From an uncultured Lachnospiraceae bacterium (lineage in GTDB: Bacteria > Bacillota > Clostridia > Lachnospirales > Lachnospiraceae): DNA of 5,620 nucleotides. Of this stretch, positions 1 through 5,620 are shown in pieces. The position numbers and the translations under genes were made by a program. The notes under the pieces were generated by a model. The model did no database searches, was not told the DNA's origin, and saw only the letters and a list, made by a program, of their open reading frames with translations. The stretch is taken from the NCBI GenBank assembly GCA_949935685.1, contig CATLGN010000134.1, positions 1 through 5,620 on the forward strand. Direction: 5' to 3'. How positions within the stretch are numbered: position 1 is the stretch's first letter; each line of letters opens with the position of its first letter.

Positions 1-270
1 CGGCGACAGTTAACGGCCGGCGTGCAACCGGCCTCTATGCGCCATCCCGGCGCAGGTCGGCCTTTCCCGGACTTCCCTGTCCGGGAATTGCAGACTGGGA
101 CGCATCCGTAAGAACCGCTAATCCCCTCCGAAGGCGCAGAACCGCGCGTATCCATCCCCGTCGAAATATCTCCGCATTGCGGACTTTCCCGATTTCTGCC
201 CGCCATACGCTTTCGATCAAAATAACAGATTCCTTATGCCGGCAAAGCCGGTGCAAAAAATTTTCGTACC
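1..270. other. Gene-free, hairpin-rich stretch
   Basis: No convincing gene lies here. The longest frame (35-256, minus) codes for 73 residues rich in Arg, Gly and Ala, resembles no family I know and has no Shine-Dalgarno site I could identify. What is visible is a series of perfect inverted repeats with short loops: GGCCGG/CCGGCC at 15-33, TGCGCC/GGCGCA at 38-54, a 9-bp stem TTCCCGGAC/GTCCGGGAA at 64-87, TCCGC/GCGGA at 171-183 and CCGGC/GCCGG at 239-251. An 8-base direct repeat AGAACCGC occurs at 111-118 and 138-145. The stretch could be a structured RNA, an interspersed palindromic repeat or simply decayed sequence. The strand of any transcript is unknown, and the left side is cut by the window edge. 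Confidence 0.5.
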
Positions 271-302
271 GTAACGCTCCGGGAAGCCGGACAGGCGTTC
301 AC
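271..302 (-). terminator. Possible terminator hairpin after the putP unit
   Basis: Just after the stop codon at 307-309, the minus strand can fold as AACGC-ctg-TCCGG, loop CTTC, CCGGA-GCGTT, with two more possible pairs across a one-base bulge. A run of six T follows only after about ten further bases and is preceded by AAAA, so this is not a canonical intrinsic terminator. The position at the end of a three-gene unit favours a termination role, but the bulge and the distant T-run keep confidence low. Confidence 0.35.
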
Positions 303-306
303 AGAA

Positions 307-915
307 TCACTCCCCGTCCGTATAATACTTATCCCATTGACAATCCTGAATTGCTATTTTTGTGTCGGCGGTTCCGTCCCATTGAACACAAAATCCGGCG
401 GATCTTAGGGCATCAACAATTCTCTGTCCGACTTCCTCTGCGGTCGGCTGTTCAACATAATTGCCGAAGGAGAAACGCAGCAGCGCACCGTCCCCATGTA
501 AAATATGTTCCAAATCCTGCTGCGTATAAAAGCAGCATCCAATAACCTTTTCTCCTTTTTTCTCCAACCATGCCGCCGCTTCGTTGCAGTCTTCAAATCC
601 GTCCGACTGTGTATACCCGGCATAATGTAACGCCACAACCCCCTGTTTCATCAGAGAACGGAAAACCGCGTCTAATTGTAAAAAGTTTTCCTGACTGCCC
701 GTATTTTGCAACGTTTTGCGGAACGCTTTGATGACTGCAAGCAGCTCGTCTTTCGTTATTTGATCACATGCATCGCTGTAAAAATCTTCCATGTATTGCT
801 CACATTCCGTTAATATCTGATCATCCGACAAAAAACCGGCTTTGACATAATCGGTTATCAACTCCTCCAATTCGTCCGCACAGCTTTCATCTTCTATCTT
901 ATCTTTCCATTCCAC
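307..915 (-). CDS. DUF6891-like protein of unknown function (GTG start)
   Basis: This is a predicted soluble cytoplasmic protein of 202 residues with no signal peptide or membrane segment. The N-terminal third (about 1-75) is acidic and helical. The C-terminal part (about 78-195) resembles what I remember of DUF6891: LDAVFRSLMKQGVVALHYAGY at about 81-101, GCCFYTQQDLEHI (126-138), a short LLRFSFGNY strand, VGQRIVDALRSAGF (162-175) and a WDG near 179-181. Members I recall carry a CCxxC-like cysteine cluster after the first motif. Here that place reads AGYTQSDG, so any metal site there is absent. The frame stays open up to an ATG at 996, but that lies 67 bases inside the upstream gene. GTG at 915 has a good Shine-Dalgarno site 9 bases away and sits 14 bases after the upstream stop. 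It is the last gene of the putP unit. The family call is from memory and the function is unknown. Confidence 0.8.
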   Translation of the reverse strand: MEWKDKIEDESCADELEELITDYVKAGFLSDDQILTECEQYMEDFYSDACDQITKDELLAVIKAFRKTLQNTGSQENFLQLDAVFRSLMKQGVVALHYAGYTQSDGFEDCNEAAAWLEKKGEKVIGCCFYTQQDLEHILHGDGALLRFSFGNYVEQPTAEEVGQRIVDALRSAGFCVQWDGTADTKIAIQDCQWDKYYTDGE

Positions 916-924
916 AAGGCGTTT

Positions 925-931
925 CCCCCTT
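925..931 (-). promoter_or_regulatory. Ribosome binding site deciding the GTG start at 915
   Basis: The minus strand reads AAGGGGG, 9 bases before GTG at 915. It overlaps the stop codon of the preceding gene (930-932). Its placement supports the GTG start over the in-frame ATG at 996 and suggests translational coupling between the two genes. Confidence 0.65.
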
Positions 932-1823
932 ATCCTATCCGTTCCGCCATTATCCTGATCGCTTCTTTTGTCAGCGGCGGTATCCGCACATGCCATCCGC
1001 CGTAAGCCGTCGCTCCCAGGCCCATAACAAACGAAACAAAGCGGTCATAGTCAAAAAATCCGTCCATGGCCCTGTTTTCCGAATAAATAAAAAACCGTAC
1101 AAACCCCTTGTCGGCTTTGATCTGCTCCTGACAGAGAAAGTTTTCATATCGCATCGGGAAAATACTGTCGCATTCTTCCGTCAGCGTATAAAAGGCAAGA
1201 ACTTCGCCGCTGTTCCGATCCCGCATCAGCGCCGGTTTGGCATAGTAAATATCCTCGTCCTGCTTCGAATGAATCAATTCCTCAAACTCCCGTAAATCTT
1301 CACAGACGGCAAAGCGTTCCGCTTCCTCCTGCGTCAGCGCATATGGCCACATGGCCAGTGAAAAAATATACGCGCTGTATTCTTTATTGCTGCAGAAATT
1401 ATGCAGGGACTGCAGGCTGAACGCCGCCATCCGATCTTTATTTGCCAGTAATTCTTCCAAAGTATATGTGCGTTCTTCCTCCACACAATACATTTCCGTC
1501 TTCTGGTACTGCCGGTTCAGTTCTTCCACAATAGCGAGAAAATCCGTAATTTCCGCTTCGGTCGTCGGAATATTGTAGCTGACTTCCACATACCCTTCCG
1601 CCGCCTTCGCCGCGTCGAAATAAATCCCCCTGCCGATACGGGCCGGACGATATAGAATCGCGGCGCCGGCAAAATCCGCTGCCGCCGACGATGAAATCTC
1701 TTCCAGAACATAAAACGCATTGCTCACGCCGTACGCCAGCCGGCAGCGCGAAAGCAATTCCTGAAAGTTCAGCTTTTTCCGCGCAAACATTCCTTTGCTC
1801 TTTATCTGTAATGTAAACGCCAT
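930..1823 (-). CDS. DUF4299-like protein of unknown function
   Basis: This is a predicted soluble protein of 297 residues with no signal peptide or membrane helix. It begins MAFTLQIKSKGMFARKK, followed by a helical stretch, then ILYRPARIGRGIYFD (56-70), EGYVEVSYNIPTT (76-88) and a helix TDFLAIVEELNRQY (93-106). The C-terminal part contains SGEVLAFYTLTEECDSIFP (205-223), FFDYDRFVSFV (256-266) and IPPLTKEAIRIMAERIG at the end. This order (a beta-rich N-terminal domain with an R-GRGI segment and a closing FDYD motif) fits DUF4299, a Bacillota family of about 300 residues, as I remember it. The frame could begin at a TTG (1874) overlapping putP, but ATG at 1823 has an excellent ribosome site and gives the expected length. 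It lies 40 bases after putP and 14 bases before the next gene, so the three are probably co-transcribed. Biochemical role unknown. Confidence 0.8.
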   Translation of the reverse strand: MAFTLQIKSKGMFARKKLNFQELLSRCRLAYGVSNAFYVLEEISSSAAADFAGAAILYRPARIGRGIYFDAAKAAEGYVEVSYNIPTTEAEITDFLAIVEELNRQYQKTEMYCVEEERTYTLEELLANKDRMAAFSLQSLHNFCSNKEYSAYIFSLAMWPYALTQEEAERFAVCEDLREFEELIHSKQDEDIYYAKPALMRDRNSGEVLAFYTLTEECDSIFPMRYENFLCQEQIKADKGFVRFFIYSENRAMDGFFDYDRFVSFVMGLGATAYGGWHVRIPPLTKEAIRIMAERIG

Positions 1824-1829
1824 ACCGTT

Positions 1830-1834
1830 CCTCC
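1830..1834 (-). promoter_or_regulatory. Ribosome binding site deciding the ATG start at 1823
   Basis: The minus strand reads GGGAGGGGAGG with GGAGG ending 6 bases before ATG 1823. It lies in the 40-base gap after putP and fixes the start downstream of the alternative TTG at 1874. Confidence 0.8.
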
Positions 1835-1863
1835 CCTCCCGGCTCCATATCTCATTTCCCGTA

Positions 1864-3405
1864 TTATCCCGCAATATTTCTGTTGTTCACCACATCGTCA
1901 AATTCTTCCAGCATTTCCCGGGACGGCGCAGGCGTCGCCAGGCTTACGGCAACAATCGCCAGCAGGCTCAATGCAAAACCGATTGCCAGGGAATACAATC
2001 CCGTCGCGCTTCCCAGCGTCTGTCCGCTTACAAACGGAATATAATCCCACACGATAACAGTCAGCGCACCGGTAATAATGCCGGCCACAGCGCCCTGAAA
2101 ATTCGTCCGCTTCCAGAACAGCGAGAGCAGCACGATAGGCCCAAACGCAGAGCCAAGCCCCGCCCATGCATTTGACACCAGTCCCATAATGGAACTGTTC
2201 GGATCCAACGCAATCACATATGCCAGTACGGCGATCACAAATACCGTGATACGGCTCATAAGCAGCACAGTCTTGTCATCCGCTTCTTTTTTTATCACAC
2301 CCCGGAAAATATCTTCCGCCACGCTCGAGGCGCTGACAAGAAGCTGTGAGTCCGCCGTAGACATAATCGCCGCCAGAATGCCGCACAGGAACAGGCCCCC
2401 GATGATCGGCAAATGATAATCCACGGTGAACATCTTAATAATCATTTCGATAAATACTTTTTCCTCCGCGCCTTCCGTCAAAAGTCCCGGATAGAGATAC
2501 GCGCGTCCAATTACACCGATCACACACGCAAAAATCAGCGAAAGCGCAACCCAGCCGATACCGATGCCCTTGGATTTGTTGAGTTCCTTTTCATCCCGGA
2601 CCGCCATGAATCGCACCAGAATATGCGGCATGCCGCAGTATCCCAGTCCCCACGCAATCTGAGAAATAATGTCAATGAATCCGTACGGTTTTCCGTTGTT
2701 ATGGAAAAGATTCATATAGGAAGAAGCGCCGCCTGCCACGCCGCTCGCCTCCAGCGTATCCATAACATTGCCGCTGATCATGCCATAGGCGACGAGCGGG
2801 ACGACAAGCAGACCGATCAGCATCAGCGTCCCCTGCACAAAATCCGTGACACAAACAGCCATAAATCCGCCCATAAACGTATAAATCAGTATAACGGCCG
2901 CGCCAATCGTCAGCGCGATCTTATATTCCACCCCGAAAACGGACGTGAACAGCTTCCCGCCCGCCGCCAGTGCAGACGCCGTATATACAAGGAAAAAGAT
3001 CACGATCGTTACCGATGAAATAAACAACAATACCCTTTTCCTGTCATGAAACCGATTTTCAAAATAGGTCGGCAGCGTCAGCGCATTGCCCGCACGTATC
3101 GTATATCTGCGCAGTCTCTTGGAAATAAAAAGCCAGTTGCATACCGTTCCGATAAACAGGCCGATGGCAATCCATGCCTGCCCCGTCCCCAGCGCATAAA
3201 CGGAGCCCGGCAGCCCCATCAGCAGCCAGCCGCTCATATCCGACGCCTGTGCCGACAAAGCCGCCACCGCGCCGCTTAACTTTCTGCCGCCCAGAAAATA
3301 ATCCTCCGCATTTTCATTCTTTTTCGCATACACCAGCCCAATCACGATCATAAACAACAGATAAATGACAAAGGCCGCCAATATCCAGATAATAGAATCC
3401 GCCAT
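1864..3405 (-). CDS. putP: Sodium/proline symporter
   Basis: Inner-membrane carrier of the solute:sodium symporter (SSF) family that imports L-proline with Na+, supplying carbon and nitrogen or an osmoprotectant. The product has 513 residues (E. coli PutP has 502) and about 13 hydrophobic segments. The first helix is at 5-26, followed by the FLGGRKLSG loop (37-45). The second helix holds the hallmark ASDMSGWLLMGLPG (54-67), where A54, D56, M57, S58 and G59 match E. coli A53, D55, M56, S57 and G58. WGLGYCGMPHILVRFMA (252-268) matches the conserved segment with the proline-site Trp and Tyr. AAIMSTADSQLL (345-356) contains the Na+-binding A346, S349 and T350. All key residues are present and the gene is intact. 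The frame extends to a TTG at 3489, but ATG 3405 has AGGAG 9 bases upstream and lies downstream of the promoter. First gene of a leftward three-gene unit; no proline-catabolic gene is in the window. Confidence 0.96.
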   Translation of the reverse strand: MADSIIWILAAFVIYLLFMIVIGLVYAKKNENAEDYFLGGRKLSGAVAALSAQASDMSGWLLMGLPGSVYALGTGQAWIAIGLFIGTVCNWLFISKRLRRYTIRAGNALTLPTYFENRFHDRKRVLLFISSVTIVIFFLVYTASALAAGGKLFTSVFGVEYKIALTIGAAVILIYTFMGGFMAVCVTDFVQGTLMLIGLLVVPLVAYGMISGNVMDTLEASGVAGGASSYMNLFHNNGKPYGFIDIISQIAWGLGYCGMPHILVRFMAVRDEKELNKSKGIGIGWVALSLIFACVIGVIGRAYLYPGLLTEGAEEKVFIEMIIKMFTVDYHLPIIGGLFLCGILAAIMSTADSQLLVSASSVAEDIFRGVIKKEADDKTVLLMSRITVFVIAVLAYVIALDPNSSIMGLVSNAWAGLGSAFGPIVLLSLFWKRTNFQGAVAGIITGALTVIVWDYIPFVSGQTLGSATGLYSLAIGFALSLLAIVAVSLATPAPSREMLEEFDDVVNNRNIAG

Positions 3406-3457
3406 TTTTTCTCTCTCCTCTTTGTAATCTCTTTCGTCCTCACAATAGTCGGATAAC

Positions 3458-3486
3458 ATTATAATATACGAATTCCCGGCCGTCAA
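3458..3486 (-). promoter_or_regulatory. Sigma-A type promoter of putP
   Basis: On the minus strand, TTGACG (3486-3481) is followed by exactly 17 bases and then TATAAT (3463-3458), eleven of twelve bases matching the consensus. Transcription should begin near 3451, giving a leader of about 46 bases that contains the ribosome site of putP. I see no obvious riboswitch or attenuator in so short a leader. The near-consensus boxes suggest strong expression unless a repressor acts. Confidence 0.85.
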
Positions 3487-3556
3487 CAAGTTCTGTTATG
3501 ACATATCACCGTATTATCATTGTAATGCAGCAAAGCGCAGTCTTTCTTTTATTTCC

Positions 3557-3585
3557 TTGTCCCCCGCTTCATTGTATGGTAGGAT
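3557..3585 (+). promoter_or_regulatory. Promoter of the methyltransferase gene
   Basis: TTGTCC (3557-3562), a 17-base spacer and TAGGAT (3580-3585) form a moderate sigma-A type promoter, four of six matches in each box. The start would be near 3592, with a leader of about 48 bases ending in AAGGAG (3628-3633), 6 bases before ATG 3640. It diverges from the putP promoter; the two -35 boxes are about 70 bases apart. Confidence 0.5.
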
Positions 3586-3639
3586 GGTATCAGAAGCCGG
3601 ATTCCCGATTTCAATTATACGACAAATAAGGAGCCCTTT

Positions 3640-4500
3640 ATGTGGATTGCAGATAGCTGGAAAGAATACGAAGTACTGGACACCTCATGCGGTGAAAAAC
3701 TGGAGCGATGGGGCGATTATACCCTGATCAGACCCGACCCGCAGATCATCTGGGATACGGAAAAAGAACACCCCGGCTGGAACCGTCCAAACGGCCACTA
3801 TTTCCGCAGTACGCGCGGCGGCGGCAGTTGGAAATTTTCCCGTCTGCCGAAGGAATGGTCCATCCGCTATCGGGATCTGCAGTTTCATGTAAAGCCGTTT
3901 CAATTCAAACATACCGGCCTCTTTCCCGAGCAGGCGGTAAACTGGGACTGGTTTTCCGAAAAGATACGGCAGGAGAAACGCCCGCTCCGGGTATTGAATC
4001 TTTTTGCCTATACCGGCGGAGCCACCCTCGCCGCGGCTAAGGCAGGAGCCGCCGTCACCCATGTGGACGCCTCCAAAGGCATGGTCGGTTGGGCAAAAGA
4101 AAACGCCGCCGCTTCCGGCCTGAACGGCGCGCCGATTCGCTGGCTTGTAGACGACTGTGTTAAATTTGTGGAACGTGAAATCCGCCGCGGCAGCAGATAC
4201 GACGGAATTATTCTGGATCCCCCCTCCTATGGCAGGGGGCCAAAGGGGGAAGTATGGAAAATCGAAGAATCGGTCTATCCTCTGATCCGTCTCACCGCCG
4301 AGATACTTTCGCAGAAACCGGTTTTCTATCTCGTCAATTCCTATACAACCGGTCTGCAGCCCGCGGTTCTGACGTACATGATTTCGAATGTCATACAAAA
4401 GAAATTCGGCGGGCATGTAAAATCCGATGAAATCGGTCTGCCGGTGACGTCCACCGGACTCGTACTGCCCTGCGGGGCATCGGGCCGTTGGAGCCGGTAA
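3640..4500 (+). CDS. SAM-dependent methyltransferase, COG1092/RlmI-RlmK-like, short form
   Basis: Predicted cytoplasmic class I methyltransferase of 286 residues. An N-terminal beta-rich part (1-110; LERWGDYTLIRPDPQIIW at 21-38, HTGLFPEQAVNWDWF at 91-105) precedes a Rossmann domain. SAM-binding motif I is NLFAYTGGATL (120-130), motif II is HVDASKGMVGWAKENA (141-156), motif III is DDC (171-173) and the catalytic motif IV is LDPPSYGRGPKGE (192-204). The architecture matches COG1092 rRNA methyltransferases but lacks the N-terminal PUA domain of E. coli RlmI (396 residues). The stretch where RlmI carries its SCS cysteine appears to read LVNSYTTG (231-238), so the RlmI m5C reaction is doubtful. 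DPPSY is more like N-methylating enzymes. The substrate, probably RNA, is not shown by the sequence. The start has AAGGAG at 6 bases. It heads a two-gene rightward unit. Confidence 0.9.
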   Translation: MWIADSWKEYEVLDTSCGEKLERWGDYTLIRPDPQIIWDTEKEHPGWNRPNGHYFRSTRGGGSWKFSRLPKEWSIRYRDLQFHVKPFQFKHTGLFPEQAVNWDWFSEKIRQEKRPLRVLNLFAYTGGATLAAAKAGAAVTHVDASKGMVGWAKENAAASGLNGAPIRWLVDDCVKFVEREIRRGSRYDGIILDPPSYGRGPKGEVWKIEESVYPLIRLTAEILSQKPVFYLVNSYTTGLQPAVLTYMISNVIQKKFGGHVKSDEIGLPVTSTGLVLPCGASGRWSR

Positions 4501-4510
4501 GACACAGGAA

Positions 4511-4520
4511 AAAGGAGGTG
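4511..4520 (+). promoter_or_regulatory. Full-length Shine-Dalgarno before the DUF3592-like gene
   Basis: AAAGGAGGTG is complementary over all ten bases to the usual 3' end of bacterial 16S rRNA. The distance to ATG 4531 is 10 bases from its last G, or 12 from the GGAGG core, slightly long. No nearer in-frame start exists, so it still decides this start. Confidence 0.75.
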
Positions 4521-4530
4521 TTTTCCCGAT

Positions 4531-5067
4531 ATGGAAACCGATTATGCATTCAGGAAATGGAAGCGTCTGGCCGTTTTCTGGCCCGTGTTATGTGTTATTT
4601 TTGCAGTCATTATTATATGGCAGGCCATTCAGGGAATGGAGGAGCGCGCATTCGACGCAGGCTTTATACTGATCGCGCTGGTTTTCTTCGCAATCGGCAT
4701 GTCCATACGCCGCCGGCTGCTGAAAGAGCGCGGACACGCCACCGTTTTAACAACTGCCACCATAGTTTCGGAAGGGATGCGGCGCCGTCCCGGAAAACGG
4801 TTTTTCTATCCCCAATGCGAATTCCACATTGGTGAAAAGACCTATTGTGTCACATCCCCGGTCGGATACGGCATGTGTCCCGTTTCAAAGGGAAAAAAAG
4901 TGGAACTGTATTATACGCCCGATAATCCGGCGCTTTTCTATGTCCCGGCAATGCAAAAGCATGACAGCCGCATTGCCGCGCTTTTATGCGGTATTGGCGT
5001 TGCCTTCCCGCTGATCGCCCTGTTTGCTCCGCTGCTGCGGACATTGTTTTATTTTTTGGAAAAATAA
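4531..5067 (+). CDS. DUF3592-like membrane protein
   Basis: Predicted membrane protein of 178 residues with unknown function. Two N-terminal helices (about 12-31 and 43-59) are followed by a positively charged RRRLLKERG, then a soluble beta-rich domain (about 68-140) and a C-terminal hydrophobic segment (about 147-175). The soluble part has the usual DUF3592 pattern: ATVLTTATIVSEG (70-82), a YPQCEFHIGEKTY strand pair (93-105), then GKKVELYYTPDNPALFYV (121-138), which matches the family's G-x-x-V-x-V-x-Y-x-P-x-N-P signature. By the positive-inside rule the RRRLLKERG end and the soluble domain probably face the cytoplasm. It starts 30 bases after the methyltransferase with no terminator between them, so they are likely co-transcribed, though no functional link is evident. 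The family assignment rests on the motif alone. Confidence 0.85.
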   Translation: METDYAFRKWKRLAVFWPVLCVIFAVIIIWQAIQGMEERAFDAGFILIALVFFAIGMSIRRRLLKERGHATVLTTATIVSEGMRRRPGKRFFYPQCEFHIGEKTYCVTSPVGYGMCPVSKGKKVELYYTPDNPALFYVPAMQKHDSRIAALLCGIGVAFPLIALFAPLLRTLFYFLEK

Positions 5068-5069
5068 AG

Positions 5070-5096
5070 AATCCCGCTCCATAACGGAACGGGATT
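5070..5096. terminator. Bidirectional intrinsic terminator between convergent genes
   Basis: AATCCCGCTCC pairs with GGAACGGGATT in an 11-position stem with one C/A mismatch and a 5-base loop ATAAC. On the minus strand the stem is followed by CTTTATTTTT, a good U-rich tail serving the leftward gene at 5112-5453. On the plus strand the tail is only TTTCTGTATCTCTGT, weaker but usable for the gene ending at 5067. The hairpin begins 3 bases after that stop codon. Confidence 0.8.
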
Positions 5097-5111
5097 TCTG
5101 TATCTCTGTCA

Positions 5112-5453
5112 TTAATATGCGCTGGCCATACCAAGCGTCATGGCAATGACCATAATAATCGAAAGCGCAACGCTGATACCGGCCCAGATGAGCGCAGCCT
5201 TAAAATAATTGGACTTACTTTTATTGACATTGCTCCCGAATGCCCATACAAACATCAGCACAATATTGACGCAGGGAATACACATAAGCAGCATGGAAAT
5301 CAACCATTCTCCCATGCTGACCGGTTCTTCCAGCTCCTGCCCCACCGGTACCTGCACCTGCGGCTGTATGGGCGCCTCATAATAGGAAGAGTATGTCTGT
5401 TTCTGCTGGTTCTCCTGATTTTGATTCTGGCCGTACATATTATTACTGTCCAT
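5112..5453 (-). CDS. Small membrane protein with Q/N-rich N-terminal tail
   Basis: The product has 113 residues. Residues 1-38 form a hydrophilic low-complexity tail, 14 of them Gln or Asn, with several Tyr and Pro, and no signal peptide. An acidic linker ELEEPVSMGEW (40-50) leads to a first hydrophobic helix (about 50-72, containing MLLMCIPCVNIVLMFVWAFG). A polar loop SNVNKSKSNYFK (74-85) and a second helix (about 86-109) follow. The helix-loop-helix pattern with CIPCVNI and the WAFGSN...KSNYFKA sequence resembles small uncharacterised membrane proteins common in Clostridia. I cannot name a Pfam family with confidence. Both termini are probably cytoplasmic. ATG 5453 has AGGGG 7 bases upstream. 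It is a single-gene unit with its own promoter and a shared terminator, converging on the gene at 4531-5067. Confidence 0.85.
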   Translation of the reverse strand: MDSNNMYGQNQNQENQQKQTYSSYYEAPIQPQVQVPVGQELEEPVSMGEWLISMLLMCIPCVNIVLMFVWAFGSNVNKSKSNYFKAALIWAGISVALSIIMVIAMTLGMASAY

Positions 5454-5500
5454 TCCAATCCCCTTCTATCCGTTTCATTCTTTTCTTTGTTACTCTATTC

Positions 5501-5529
5501 AGTATAGCACAGGATTTTCATCTGCACAA
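5501..5529 (-). promoter_or_regulatory. Extended -10 promoter of the small membrane protein gene
   Basis: The minus strand carries TTGTGC (5529-5524), a 17-base spacer and TATACT (5506-5501), with TG one base before the -10 box, forming the extended element TGCTATACT. Transcription should start near 5494, leaving a leader of about 41 bases before ATG 5453. Confidence 0.75.
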
Positions 5530-5620
5530 CCGAAAAAATCCAAGAACCTTCTGCCGATAGCCCGGAATGCACCGTTCCATAATATTACGCCCGGTATAGG
5601 ACACCGGCGGCCTGTCGGGA

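Noticed and set aside
131..150. AGAACCGCG resembling the conserved T-box element of T-box riboswitches
   Set aside because: Only the ACCGCG end and a few scattered bases match AGGGTGGNACCGCG. There is no specifier stem, no terminator/antiterminator pair and no downstream aminoacyl-tRNA or amino-acid gene.
35..256. Open frame of 73 codons on the minus strand in the hairpin-rich left edge
   Set aside because: The composition is Arg/Gly/Ala-rich and family-free, the frame runs straight through a perfect 9-bp hairpin, and I could identify no ribosome site. It is more likely a chance frame in GC-rich DNA.
2413..3018. 201-codon plus-strand frame opposite putP
   Set aside because: It lies wholly inside putP, whose SSF motifs are unmistakable. 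The translated product is rich in Arg, His and Asn and looks like an antisense shadow.
3511..3530. Possible Fur-like or catabolite (cre) operator upstream of putP
   Set aside because: TATTATCATTGTAAT has only partial likeness to a Fur box, and no sequence here fits the cre consensus TGWAANCGNTNWCA.
3613..3620. AATTATAC just before the methyltransferase start as an alternative -10 box
   Set aside because: There is no suitable -35 box 16-18 bases upstream, and transcription from it would begin almost at the ribosome site. The promoter at 3557-3585 fits better.
3685..4416. Long minus-strand frame (243 codons) opposite the methyltransferase
   Set aside because: The plus-strand frame encodes clear methyltransferase motifs. 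The opposite frame has no family resemblance and is a shadow of codon bias.
5501..5620. Two short minus-strand frames open from the right edge (ending near 5518 and 5499), possibly the tail of a truncated gene
   Set aside because: Both are only 33-40 codons, neither shows a recognisable family, and they would overlap the promoter at 5501-5529. A real gene end cannot be excluded without sequence beyond the window.

Overview
The window looks like ordinary chromosomal DNA from a low-to-mid GC member of the Bacillota, probably a gut-type Clostridia (Lachnospirales-like) genome. The reasons are strong GGAGG-type Shine-Dalgarno sites before nearly every gene, sigma-A type promoters with 17-base spacers, a Na+/proline symporter of the Bacillota/enterobacterial PutP type, and several small families (DUF4299-like, DUF3592-like, a Q/N-rich two-helix membrane protein) that are common in that phylum. 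The organism call is inference. I see no mobile element, CRISPR array, tRNA or rRNA.

Layout. Bases 1-306 hold no convincing gene but contain several perfect short hairpins, three of them in tandem near the left edge. Bases 307-3405 are a three-gene, leftward (minus strand) unit. A strong divergent promoter (TTGACG-N17-TATAAT) drives putP, followed 40 bases later by a DUF4299-like protein and 14 bases later by a DUF6891-like protein that starts at GTG. A 234-base divergent intergenic region (3406-3639) carries this promoter and, facing the other way, a TTGTCC-N17-TAGGAT promoter. Bases 3640-5067 are a rightward pair: a COG1092-type SAM-dependent methyltransferase and, 30 bases on, a DUF3592-like membrane protein. 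A bidirectional hairpin terminator at 5070-5096 separates this pair from a convergent leftward gene (5112-5453) for a small membrane protein with its own extended -10 promoter. The right edge (5530-5620) shows nothing identifiable.

Functionally, only putP (proline uptake driven by sodium) and the methyltransferase fold can be named with assurance. The two proteins downstream of putP are soluble, uncharacterised families whose link to proline transport is only positional. Several starts are placed inside the longest open frames because strong ribosome-binding sites decide them: putP at 3405, the DUF4299-like gene at 1823 and the DUF6891-like gene at 915. I found no clear undescribed system. 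The best leads are the hairpin-rich left edge and the unexplained putP-DUF4299-DUF6891 grouping.
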